NCBI RefSeq assembly: GCF_000003815.2
Contig: NC_049981.1
Location: 15,117,514-15,181,513 of the forward strand
Length of the DNA: 64,000 nucleotides
From: Branchiostoma floridae
Lineage: Eukaryota; Chordata; Leptocardii; Amphioxiformes; Branchiostomatidae
Direction of reading: 5' to 3'
Positions within the stretch are counted from its first letter, which is position 1; every line of letters begins with the position of its first letter. The notes beneath the pieces are model-generated. The model searched no databases, was not told the origin of the DNA, and saw nothing but the letters and a program-made list of their open reading frames with translations. The translations under genes and the position numbers were made by a program. Positions 32,701-43,166 of the stretch are shown one piece after another.

Positions 32701-34661
32701 GGCTTTATTTCCATGTTTTTTCCCAATGATCTTTCTGCCCGTGTATTTCCAATGTACATGTATTACTAATTGTACTGCAGAAATGTTTCAACTATGAACT
32801 TCAAACACCACAAAAACCTGCTTTCCCCTTCTACTTCAAAATCTAGTCCCCAAGGATAATAAAAGAGTTAGGCTAGTACCTTGATGATCTTAGCTAGAGT
32901 GTCTGCACCACGCGATGTCAGTCCACAGCCGGTGAAGTTGACAGATGTGATGGTGGCAGAATTCTTCACAGCCTGGCAAACAACTAAAAACAGATGCACA
33001 ACCATGTTCACAAAGTAATATTCTACTTATGGCCTGCTTTAAATGTCCAACTTTTTAGGCTAAAATCTTCCCACATCTTTTGGTGAACAGGGGTGGTGCC
33101 CATCAACTTTTCAATAACCCTTTGGCCACACAGGCCACTACAGTAGGGGGATAGTCCAGTGGTAGGACTTCTGAACCAGAGCAGAAGTGTGCGTTCAATT
33201 TCCATATTCTTTATCATAAGTGCTAAGCAGCGAAACTATTAAGTCTTTGGTATGAACCAGTCAGGGTTTGATCCCCCAACCTTTAGAATGTAAGGCGAGC
33301 AGTCTACTCTAACTTAGTCTAAGGCCAATTAGCTATAATAATGCTTACCTTCTAACCCATCATCACCAATTCTGCAGTACTCCAGTGATAGGTGAGTCAG
33401 TGTGGTGTTCTTTGAAATGCCCTGTTTGAAAAAGAATAAGTAAGTTAGTTAGTTAGTTAAAAGATACATGATATACGATAGGGTGGTGGGTGATTCAACT
33501 TATTTACTTTAAAAAAACATGGCTAGAAACTTGACTTTTTGTATCCTCCAGGTATAAGACAAAAGGCATTCTAACAAGTGAACAACTCCAAACCTGCCCC
33601 TACCTTTGCTAGATGCTCTAAGTCTCTGTTTCTCAGAGGGAGGTTAGTGACCTCTACACAGGTGAGGGAGGGCGTCACAGTAAGACACTCTCTCAAGGCC
33701 TTACTGATCCTTAAAGTCATGTCTTTAGTCCTCACAGGTGGAACTCGCTTCTTAAAGAGATGTCTCCTACCGACAGGAGTATCTAGGGTGGGAAAAACTG
33801 TCATTAGTACAAATTATCTTACTTTGTTACTTCTTTTTACTAACTTTAGTCGTGTTAACTATCTACATAACAAGACATCACAAAAGCAGCGGATTTTCCA
33901 TTCCTTGACAAAGACCAGAGTTGATCGGTTGAAAATTAAGGTAAGTCCAATTTTTGTGTTCAAAATTACAGCTTTATTCGTGGACTATTTCTTGGATGTA
34001 TGAAATCTGTTCACTGTCTGGTAGAATTATCTGACCATATATTTTATATAATATGCATACTGGAATTAGCAAAAGAAGGATAGACATCCTACATTTCAGC
34101 AGCAAAGCTTATCAACCAATCACAAAATAGCTTACCTGAGGGTAAGGGTTGATAGTAACTTCTGAAAGCCACAAATGAAAGGCTCTTGTTGATTTGCAGG
34201 GTGTTGAGCAGTGGAACAAAGTCTGGCCCACGGAGACGGTCAGAGTTCAGGTCAAGTACCCCATCGCTGAGGTGAGCTATGAAAAGAAAAATGTGAAAAC
34301 AAGACAATAGATGTTAAGTATCTTTCCCAAGGGCACACCTCATTGGGGCCTGCTGGGGATTCTAACCCAGAACTTTCATTCTAAGTGAACAATGATGACC
34401 ACAAAACCACCTTGCCACAATCGTGTTACTAGTGATAGTAGCATGCTCATATGCTCTAAGACATTTTTTATCTGTTTGGTACTTAATCTGAAAAAAAGTT
34501 AAACATTTCAACTCAAGATGAGAAAACCACTCTTTGTATCAGATAGGCCATTTACCTTTAACGGCAGGTAGTGGAACAGTATTCTGCAGGGCACACAGGT
34601 TGTCGTAGTACGTGCCAAAGTCATACGCTCCCCGCTGCCGTACTTGCACTGTCTCAATCAT
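23778..34661 (-). CDS. CEP78: Centrosomal protein of 78 kDa (leucine-rich repeats, coiled coil)
   Basis: Sixteen coding exons at 34556-34661, 34136-34276, 33604-33782, 33349-33421, 32880-32983, 32273-32447, 30388-30501, 29909-30104, 29492-29608, 29156-29210, 26816-26983, 26412-26489, 25822-25973, 25239-25421, 24901-25027 and 23778-24278 join without a frame break into 822 residues. The first exon, starting [20 protein letters not shown], matches the CEP78 N-terminus. Leucine-rich repeats fill residues about 1-297 ([36 protein letters not shown]). A basic linker follows ([14 protein letters not shown]), then a coiled coil at about 465-530 and [20 protein letters not shown]. The tail after 657 is Ser/Lys/Glu-rich with SEKS-type repeats. 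CEP78 sits at the distal centriole, regulates CP110 through VPRBP/EDD, and is needed for cilia. A 5' UTR splice acceptor at 34700-34701 shows that the gene starts further upstream. Confidence 0.94.
24690..24800 (-). mobile_element. SINE fragment in CEP78 intron 15
   Basis: AAGTGCCTTTTGCCAAGGGC and ATTCAAACCCAGGACCTC recall the tRNA-head and junction words of the SINE at 6120-6428. It is short and diverged. Confidence 0.4.
26204..26258 (-). pseudogene. Decayed partial duplicate of CEP78 exon 12 boundary
   Basis: CTTTCTGCAGTCCTCTAGCT and the following GGAGTAGTGCAC align with CTTCTGTAGTCCTCTAGCT and GGAGAAGTGCCA at the 5' border of exon 12 (26467-26515). The copy includes the start of the exon and the flanking intron, with several substitutions, and lies inside the next intron. 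It does not extend to a full exon. Confidence 0.5.
26984..29155. other. CEP78 intron 10, repeat-rich
   Basis: Between exons 10 and 11 (both phase 0) I see no further exon. Around 28270-29000 similar phrases recur loosely (GCTAGGGGGCCCA / GCTAGGAGGCCCA; CAACCGCTACACACCT twice; CTGCAGTTCC / TTGCAGTACC), so this part is a degenerate repeat of roughly 150-190 bp units. A CpG-containing non-coding stretch lies at 27640-28010. Confidence 0.4.
30822..32187. mobile_element. GC-rich 1.37-kb non-autonomous DNA element in CEP78 intron 6
   Basis: The left end TTAGGCTTAGGTCACAATT (30822-30840) matches the reverse complement of the right end TAAGGCTAGGGTCACAATT at 16 of 19 positions. The interior is far richer in G+C than its surroundings, with many CCGGG and GGCCCGG words, and has no credible transposase. 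It lies in the intron between coding exons 6 and 7. Superfamily not assigned: I see no clean target duplication. Confidence 0.6.
33146..33320. mobile_element. tRNA-like SINE fragments in CEP78 intron 4
   Basis: GGGGGATAGTCCAGTGGTAG with TAGTCCAGTGG as an A box (33152-33162) and a weak B box near 33191 (GCGTTCAATTTCC) form a tRNA-like head on the plus strand. A second, opposite-strand piece follows at about 33255-33320 (GGTTTGATCCCCCAACC). Confidence 0.4.
34310..34430 (-). mobile_element. SINE fragment in CEP78 intron 1
   Basis: TATCTTTCCCAAGGGCAC and GGGGATTCTAACCCAGAACTTTC, followed by a CCACAAAACCACCTTGCC tail, are the reverse of a tRNA-like head. It shares the CCCTTGGGAAA junction with the SINE at 6120-6428. 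Confidence 0.45.
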
Positions 34662-35944
34662 GGTTTCCCAATTGTCATAACCTAACAGGCATAGAAGTTC
34701 TGCAATGTGGAATATAGATGTTAGATGATATATGGCAAAACTGCAAAATTTGTGGCCCCCATTTCCCGCATTATGCGAGGCAAATTTGGGGGAGAGTTTA
34801 CTGCTGGCCACTTGTACACTAGACTAGTGCAGAGCTATTTGCACCTCACATATAACATGCTTGGCCATGGCGGCAAAGAAGGCCAGAAAGTTGCCTCTTT
34901 CGATGTCTTCTACAAGCGGTGGGGGTTATTGTCTGTCTGACATTCCCCGCACTACACATTGTGGAGAATGCTGCTTCACAATGAACTCAGGATAACAAAT
35001 AGAAACGTGCTACATAAGATTAAAAAATTTGATAAAAAAGGGACCTACTAGTACAATGCTTCACAAATAATACACCAATAAAGCAAGGCAGTCGCTGCGC
35101 CCTCTACATATTATGTTTTCTGGACAAGATAATTAAGAAGTCTTCACAACTTTTGGAAAACCTATTGTCATTATGCATATGATCCCTCGAGATTAATAAT
35201 AATATAATAGATTTGAACACAACAGGCTGAAGCCTTCTCTCCTGGATGTGGTATCGAAGTAGATTTTTTTTCATCGTGCTAGTTTGTAGGGGGCATAGCA
35301 CAAAAATATGCACTCCTTTCTTTCAAAGTAAACTTATAAAGGACAAAAACTTCAATGGTCAGCTGACTACGTTGAAACGGTAGTCTGAACGGTCAGGCTC
35401 AACACAACGTTCAAACGTAAACAAATCATAAATTTTATCAAAATTCGTCTGACTTGCAGTCAAATAAACCAATGTTATTCCATTTAACACCTATGGTACC
35501 TGCACAAAACTGTAATGCACAAATAAGCTAACACTTACAGGTCATCTGAGTACGAAAATACCATGTATACGGCACATTTTAAAGACTGAAATTGAAAAAA
35601 TTTCTGCAGCTTCAGCGTTGGCAAGGTGTTTTCACTTTTTAAAATGGCGCCGCTCCCATCATGCATTGTAAATTATAGCCATTACGTAGCTTCCGGGATA
35701 TCCCTCTTCAAAATAATAGGGACCGAATTTAAAAGCAAAAATAAAGTTTGGATAGAATTTATGACATGAGATGCTTCATGATTAGATTATTCATAATCAT
35801 GATTACCAACATATTACTTTAAAGATTTTGTTATCTACAGATATGCCTATAGATGAGACTATTTAGTAGATTTTACCCCTATTGTGATGTGGGCTAGTCA
35901 AACGTATTAGTCAGCCATTTGATCATATCCGGTTTGATAGATCC

Positions 35945-35969
35945 TTCTGGAAGATCGTGTGTTCTCGAA
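35945..35969 (+). promoter_or_regulatory. Two heat-shock-element-like palindromes upstream of DNAJA1
   Basis: TTCTGGAA (35945-35952) and TTCTCGAA (35962-35969) each fit the TTCnnGAA core bound by HSF1. The two are not in the same 5-bp phase, so each is a two-unit site, not one long element. They end about 9 bases before a TATA-like box. Confidence 0.45.
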
Positions 35970-35977
35970 ACTGAAGG

Positions 35978-35987
35978 TTATAAAAAA
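35978..35987 (+). promoter_or_regulatory. TATA-like box of DNAJA1
   Basis: TTATAAAAAA lies about 75 bases upstream of a strong splice donor (CAG/GTAAGG at 36053/36054). A start near 36005-36010 would give a 5' non-coding exon of about 45-50 bases, spliced to the acceptor at 37380-37381. Confidence 0.5.
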
Positions 35988-36932
35988 CATTTTCAGCGTA
36001 ACCAAAGCCAGAAGGACGTCAGAACCGGACCAGATTCTTCACATAGGGACCAGGTAAGGAATACATGACCAAAAGTTCCGTCAAAAATCACATTTTTGTG
36101 TGAAATTGTACGTTTTCTTTGGGTGATGATGACGAAATATTTGCTGCACGCCGGTTGCCGCTCGCCGGTTTTCTTTCTCTTTCCTGATCCCAGCGTTTGG
36201 TCGTGATTTCCTTCTCGTAGTTCTGCTTTTCGGTTAGACTTCTAAGTAGAATATTCGCACGCTTTTTCTCTGTAGTACTTAAGTTTTAAAAAAAAGTAGA
36301 CTCTAGTACCCAGTATGAAATCCCTTTGGCTTTGTTGTCTGTTTCATAGTATGAAACAACCGCACAGTCGTGAGAATAAATTAATTATTCATTTGCAGAT
36401 TTAGATTAAGATTTGCATATGATTTCGTAATGATTTTGCAACAAGAAAATTCATCATCAGAATTTGAAAAAAAAGTCGTTTCATGTTACATTTGATCTTT
36501 ATTTTTGAAGAATGCCTTTGAAGAATGCCTTAGAAACGGGTCACGTGGCCCAATGGCGGCAAGACCTATTTTTTTATGATGATAGAAATGTCTCAAACTA
36601 TATAGTCAGACTTTAGTTACTTAGCCCCAGTTGCCATACATTATTATTATTGCTGCATTATTATTGCTCATCATTATCATCTTGTGCTGATTCTAGCACT
36701 GTAGCTAGTCCAGGGCCTTCTGGTTAGCCTCAAACAGGGCCCAATTACTGATGTCTGATGCTTCTGGTGAAGAGACAAAGGGGACGACCGAACCTGACAC
36801 TTAAGAAAGTTTTGGAGGAGGAGGTCGGTCTAAAGGACTACAACTTGCTAGCCGCCATGCTAGATAGAGATGCATGGTCGGACATCATTAATGGCACCTC
36901 ATATGAGGATGATCTGAACTGAACTGAACTGA

Positions 36933-37299
36933 GGCCACACCGATTTAATTTCTTGGTTCACGGATTCGCTCGCTCCTATTTTTTGGGAAAAAAAATAAAA
37001 ATAAAAATTACCACTCAACAAATTTTCACCATTAATGAAACCATTCACCAACTTTCTGGTGTAGCAAATTGGCCTTTATATTATAAGCTCCTTAAAGCGT
37101 GGGTACAGGTGCTGTTACTGTACAATAATAGTGTTTTTGTACTTTTTTCAAGCTGAAACCTTTTTTTCTTTATGTTTTGGATTAGCCGTTACCTTTACCC
37201 CAACCATTTTACAGTTTTTATTTTTATTTTTAGTTCGCCCTCTCGCTCCATATTTTTTATGAAAAAATCCGTGAACCAAGAAATTAAATTGGTGTGGCC
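36933..37299. mobile_element. 367-bp MITE in the 5' UTR intron of DNAJA1
   Basis: Long terminal inverted repeats: GGCCACACCGATTTAATTTC at the left pairs with GAAATTAAATTGGTGTGGCC at the right with one mismatch. Similarity continues through TTGGTTCACGGAT and, less strictly, CGCTCGCTCC for about 45 bp. Both flanks carry TGA, consistent with a 3-bp target duplication as in PIF/Harbinger or CACTA elements. No coding capacity. Confidence 0.8.
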
Positions 37300-37435
37300 T
37301 GATGCTCATGTTATGAATTGACTTTGTTGATCGTACATATCATAACCACAAGGTTTTGCCCCTATTATCTTTCTTGTACAGTGCATGATTTAGGAGCAAA
37401 ATTCTCAAATACTAGAGAAAGCTCACACTCTCACC

Positions 37436-40400
37436 ATGGTAAAGGAAATGAAGTACTACGACATCCTTGGTGTCAAACCAAGTGCCACGCCAGCAGAACT
37501 TAAGAAGGCGTACAGGAAACTCGCAATGAAGTATCATCCTGACAAGAACCCAGATGCAGGGGACAAGGTAACTCACTGGAAATCTTGAATGTTTTTATTT
37601 TCTCAGTCAGTGACATCCCTACCGCAAGTCTATTTATATACGTTTCTAGTGTGCCTATTACTACAATAGTCTGCAATGTAGTACTGAATTGTTCAGATAC
37701 CAATTTTTAGTATTATGAAAAACTTATTTTTGTATTATTTGATTTACAAATAAGAATAATCTTCATGGTTTCTCGTTTGATGTATTTGATCTTTTATATT
37801 CCAGTTCAAAGAAATTTCCTTGGCATATGAAGTCCTGTCAGACGAGAAGAAGCGGAAAATTTACGACGAAGGCGGCGAGCAGGCCATCAAAGAAGGAGGC
37901 ACTAGTGGTGGGAACTTCCACTCTCCCATGGACTTGTTCGACATGTTCTTCGGAGGAGGACCACGGTTTGCATCGTTAGAGATTTTTTGTTATTATCTCG
38001 CGCCTGTCGAGTGTTCTGATTTTCACAGGAGTTTTGCAGTTTTGATGAACTGTAACGTGTCTGTGTTTCAGAGATAAATAAGAGGTCTAACCCAACTCTC
38101 ACAATTATAACACATACAAAAAAAGGCAGCACTTGTGTATTTGTTATCAAAACACAATAAAGGTGTACATATGAGCTGTTTAGCCATCTTCCTGCTGCCT
38201 AAACCTTTGACTAATAGAACTATGTTGCCAAAAGGCAACATCAGCAGGGAGAATGTTTAAGTGGCAAATCAATTTATATCCCTCCGAGTTCGGATCTGCA
38301 TGAAACCAGCAAATTCTTCATTTTGAAACTTTGAAAGCTTGACAGGTGTGGTGGTGCAGTAGTGGTATGTAAGGTGTTTCTAGGTTTGTTACTTTGAGTC
38401 AAGTTTCTGTGTTGCAGTATTTGTCTGATATTACTTCTTTCTTTTTTTTTCTTTAGTATTTCATGTTTTTATGTTTAACTTTATGGTTTCTGATTCGTTT
38501 GCCAAATTGTTAGCATCTAATGCATGTACTAAATTGAAACTTAAGAACAATGAATGTTGTTATTATTTATTCTTTATTACAGGCCCATAGCATGAGCAGA
38601 CTGAACAATCATAAAACATATGTTAAAGCATTTTTTCTCTATTACAAAAGGCGAACTTCCACTCGCGAACGGCGCGGGAAGAACGTGGTGCACCAGCTGT
38701 CTGTATCGTTGGAGGAGCTGTATAACGGTGCCACCAGGAAACTCGCTCTCCAGAAAAACGTTATCTGTGAGAAGTGTGAAGGTATGTATAACTTGACATC
38801 AGACAGCCTGTCACTTAGATTTATAAAAATCTTACTTTCCTTCATTCTCACAAGGCATTTTTACAAATTCTAGAAGGGCATTTTGTCATAAAACATTTTA
38901 ACGTTTAAAACAAAAATGTCACTGAGAAGTGTGAAGTTATGTGTTACATTATGTGGCATAATCGCATGTCTCTCAGACACACATAGACATATGCAAATCT
39001 GTGTGTACTTCATGTACAGTCAAACCTGCCTATAGCGGCCACTCAATGGATTGGTCAAAATTTGAGACTTTATTTGAAAATCCAATACTTGATGCAGGGT
39101 TACTGGTATTTTATGATGCTTGTTTATCCATATATCACATATACGTAGTTAGATTTCGAACATCATGTTTTTAACCACAATCTAATAAGTTTCTTTGCAT
39201 CACTGCTGTTAGATTTGCCTTTTTTGTTGCTGTTGAGATTTTTCAAGCACTAACAGCATTCAACAACACGTAGGTCGCGGAGGAAAGAAGGGCGCGGTGG
39301 AGAGCTGTCCGAACTGTCGCGGCACCGGTATGCAGGTTCGTATCCAGCAGCTGGGTCCCGGCATGGTCCAGCAGATCCAGTCCATGTGTAACGAGTGTCA
39401 GGGTCAGGGGGAACGCATCAACCCTCGCGACCGCTGCAAGACCTGTAACGGCAGGAAGATTGTGCGAGAGCGCAAGATCTTGGAGGTGCACATTGACAAA
39501 GGTGAGTCTAGACTTTCCAAACAAAGATTACTCATTCTTTTGTGTGTGTTATTCATTTCTTGAGAGACAGGACATTTTTGGCTGTTTAGCTACAAAAATC
39601 GGAAAACCTTCCTTCATCTTTTTTTATTATTACGTATTAATTGGGATTGGTTTCGTAAGAAAAAATGAAAAGAAAAAAAGGTAAAAGAAAAAAGTTTTTT
39701 TAAAGATTGTATTTTTTTGTAAAAAAATGAGAAATATAAGAGCGCATTTTTAATTACATGTATTAGCCTTTTTGATAGAGCTTCCATTATGTTCTCTCTG
39801 ATGGACTAACTTAAATGTTTTGTGTAGTTTCTTTGCAAGTCACTAGGGGGCTCTCATAACCCAATGTTTCCTCAGGAATGAAGGATGGACAAAAGATCAC
39901 GTTCCATGGAGAAGGTGACCAGGAACCAGGCTTGGAACCAGGTGACATCATCATCGTTCTGGACGAGAAGGAACATCCCGTGTACCACCGTAACCATGGC
40001 GACCTGCTCATGAAGCTGGAGATTGAGCTAGTGGAGGCGCTGTGCGGATTCCAGCGACCAATCAAAACACTGGATAACAGGACACTACTGATCACATCTC
40101 ATCCTGGTGAATTTGACTTATATCTGTTTTTACTTAGTTTTTTCTACAAAAAAAGACTACATGTTTGCATTAAGACTACATGTTTGCATTATTTTTTATC
40201 AATAGATGTAACAATGGAAGATAGAACACAATTTTTGTGATCAGTTTGCAGCAAGACGTCACAACAAATACTGCAAACTTTTTAAAAAGTGTGAAAATTT
40301 CTAAATTTACAGAATATACGTGTTGGTATTCCCACAGGAGAGGTCATCAAGTACGGAGACGTGAAGTGTATCATGAACGAAGGAATGCCGATGTACCGCA

Positions 40401-41040
40401 ACCCGTTTGACAAGGGCCGTCTCATCATCCAGTTTGTGGTCAACTTCCCCCCAGATGGCTTCTTGCCAAAGGAAAGACTCCCCGAGTTAGAAGCACTTAT
40501 GCCAGGTAAAAAGGGTGATCCTTTTTCTGTCACTATCTTCTTTGTGTCTTGTCATGTACGCATATGTATGTTTACCTACGTAGTTAATAAGAATAGTTTG
40601 CTTTTTGTTTGATTTTTTTATACACATGTATAACCAGTTGTCTTCAAAATACAAATGTTGGGCAAAAAATAAAACTACGAGTACGAGTCATGTCATAAAA
40701 GCAGCCACTTTCCTTACACTTATACCTACCTACAAGTTCTTGAGTTAAGAGCCATGCTTTAATCTGCCCACCAACTTACTATTGTCATCACATAATCTAG
40801 ATGATTTTCTCAGTGTAAAGTTTGTATTCTGTGACAAGATGTGCAACAGAGCCTCTTCAAACTAATGGTTCTCTTGTTCTCCTTGCAGAGCGTGAAGAAG
40901 TCTTGGAAACAGATGACGCAGAGGTTGTAGACTTAGTCCGTATCGATCCCTCGCAGCAGCGACAACGGTTTGCTGGAAATGCGTACGATGAGGACGACGA
41001 ACACCCTCACAGAGGCGGGGTACAGTGTGCCACACAGTAA
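37436..41040 (+). CDS. DNAJA1: DnaJ homolog subfamily A member 1 (type I Hsp40)
   Basis: Seven coding exons, 37436-37567, 37805-37965, 38651-38781, 39274-39501, 39876-40106, 40338-40505 and 40889-41040, join in phase into 400 residues (human is 397 by my recollection). Residues 1-70 are the J domain with the HPD motif at 34-36 (KYHPDKNP). A Gly/Phe-rich linker follows ([13 protein letters not shown]), then four CxxCxGxG-type zinc repeats ([32 protein letters not shown]) and the substrate-binding C-terminal domain ([20 protein letters not shown]). It ends CATQ, a CaaX box, so farnesylation and membrane or nuclear targeting are likely. The protein stimulates Hsp70 ATPase and delivers clients. 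A 5' non-coding exon probably ends at 36053. Poly(A) signal at 41383-41388. Confidence 0.96.
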
Positions 41041-41382
41041 ACAATCCTTCCAAAACAAAACAGCTGCATCAAAGTGGACTTGCACCTCTTCAAACTTTTT
41101 CTTTGCCAATTGTACCTCATTAGAAGATTCCACAAACAGCCAGTTTTTGTAGAACTACCGACTTCATGTGTTCTACTACAAAGAAAATTAGGAAATGGTT
41201 TCCAATTTTTTTTTAAAGCAGGCAGTGTTTATAGGAGAAGCATCATCTTTTAGTTGGGGAAACAAGAAACCATGGTACTACCTATTCCTCATTGCTAGAA
41301 ACAGCTTTGTCTTGTAAAACTGTCCTTGTGACTGCAGATTTAGAGATGCACGCTTTGAGAGCTTATAGGCTGTACTGTGAAT

Positions 41383-41388
41383 AATAAA
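41383..41388 (+). terminator. Polyadenylation signal of DNAJA1
   Basis: AATAAA lies 343 bases after the stop codon and is followed by TGTG/TTTT-rich sequence, as usual for a downstream element. Another AATAAA lies near 41734 and could be an alternative end. Confidence 0.55.
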
Positions 41389-41399
41389 ATAGTCAATGT

Positions 41400-43166
41400 G
41401 GTTTTATGTTGTTTTCTCAGTCATCACATCATGAAAAACACAGATTTTGCCATCAGTACTGCACTATGTATGTCCACTGCAAATGCCTCCTTTCCTCTCA
41501 TGCTTCAGTGCATTAACAGTATTTAGTGGGAAGCATTTGCTGTCAATAGATACTGTGTCCAGCTTACCCAGCTTTTAGAGGCAATGACTACATGCTTACT
41601 ACAACAAGAGACATGCCTGTAGCCAAGATTTGAGGGTATGAAAATATGTTAGTATTCTTAACTTTAAGCTGCTAGATGTGTGTATCTGTGTAAAGGGACC
41701 CAAAATGTTTTCAACTTGTCAAGTAGCAATGAAGAAATAAATGCTAATACTGGATCCACTGAGTGTGTGTTACTTTTAATCACTCTGCAGGAGTGAAGTA
41801 TTGTTTTTGGCTGAGTGTTTGTGAGTCTGTGTTTTTGTGATTCCCAATATACACAAAGCATTATTGTCATACATGCTCAGTGCTGTGATTCTTGGTCAGT
41901 GGCACTGGAAGGGACTTAAACCAATATGAGTCAGTGAGTGAAGTCTGCCATCTCTGATAGGCATGTTTTGGCACGATTTGAAATCCATTTCCCCAAAGCT
42001 ATCACAGTTTAACCGACTGGGTAGCTTTTTGATTGTCATTGTTCATGTTATATCTGATGCCAGCATCTTTCCAATATAACATTTGGAATAAAATCCTATG
42101 ATATGGTGGGAAGAGTAGAAAGTCCCAAATAAGACCAAAATATTAGGTTTACTTATTTCATCATGATGTATTGTATCACTTGTAGACAGCACCAATACAA
42201 ATATAATAACTGGTCATGAATGCTTACAAGTTTGAGGCCAATTATAATGTAATAATTCTAGTCTGCTTGTGTCTATTAGATTCACAAAGGATGCACTGGT
42301 ATGTTTTCCTCGGAACAGAACATCTTAATAGTTAAAGACAGCAATACTTGATGACAAAATCTAAAAAAAATTCACAAAAACAATTAGAATTACCCTAATA
42401 CAATGATATCAACTCTAAAAATACTTCCTTATACATGTACTTTTTTTATGTTACATCATGAGTTATCAATGATTTTGCACCATAACATCTTGAAAATATT
42501 TGGTCACTTTTTCTTCGTTTTCTAAGTTATTTCTAAAACTTTGCTAGTGACTACTGGACATACTTTACCCCCTCCCTGAGGACGTTCTTTGGCACCAGAT
42601 CTGCTTTGTTTACAGGTTAATGCAGCAGGGAGCGGTTGGGCCAGAAATGCCACACCAATTTGGGCGGTTCTTAGGATATTTTAAGGTACAAAGAAACTGC
42701 TGAGGAAGGTCATGCTGACACAGAAGAAAACTTTGACCATACTATATTTTCACTCCCAGAAACTACTAAAGCATTAACCTGTCTCTAGAGCCCATCACAC
42801 ACACTGCCCACCATGGCCTACCAACCTTCTCCAGACCATGGAGAAGTTAACTAGTCATGAGCAGGGTCATCTGCAGGTGGAAATTGGTCAGCAAGGCTGC
42901 CAACTAGTCACTAAAGGATGTCTATGCCAACCAGCAATAAAACCAAAGTGGGGAAAGTCATTTACTGCCTGGATGGAATCAAAGGAGCAAAGTGGATGGA
43001 GCTAGAATAGAGTGGATTCAAGGCTACTCCCAACCCAGCATCAACCTTGGTTGGGAGCAAAGTCATGGGAAGGTCCTGAATGTGTGATAGGTTCAGGCTC
43101 TGTTTTTTTGTTCTTTCAGTTTGGTATCATTTCTTGAAATCTGAGAACAAAGGTATGAATGCAGCC
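41400..43166. other. Convergent DNAJA1 / NATD1 3' region, no gene seen
   Basis: AT-rich sequence probably containing both 3' UTRs. CCACACCAATTTGGGCGG at about 42651 resembles one terminus of the MITE at 36933-37299, but no partner end was found. Nothing else is recognisable. Confidence 0.35.

Noticed and set aside
42651-42668. Single end resembling the MITE at 36933
   Set aside because: Only one terminus was found, so no element can be delimited.
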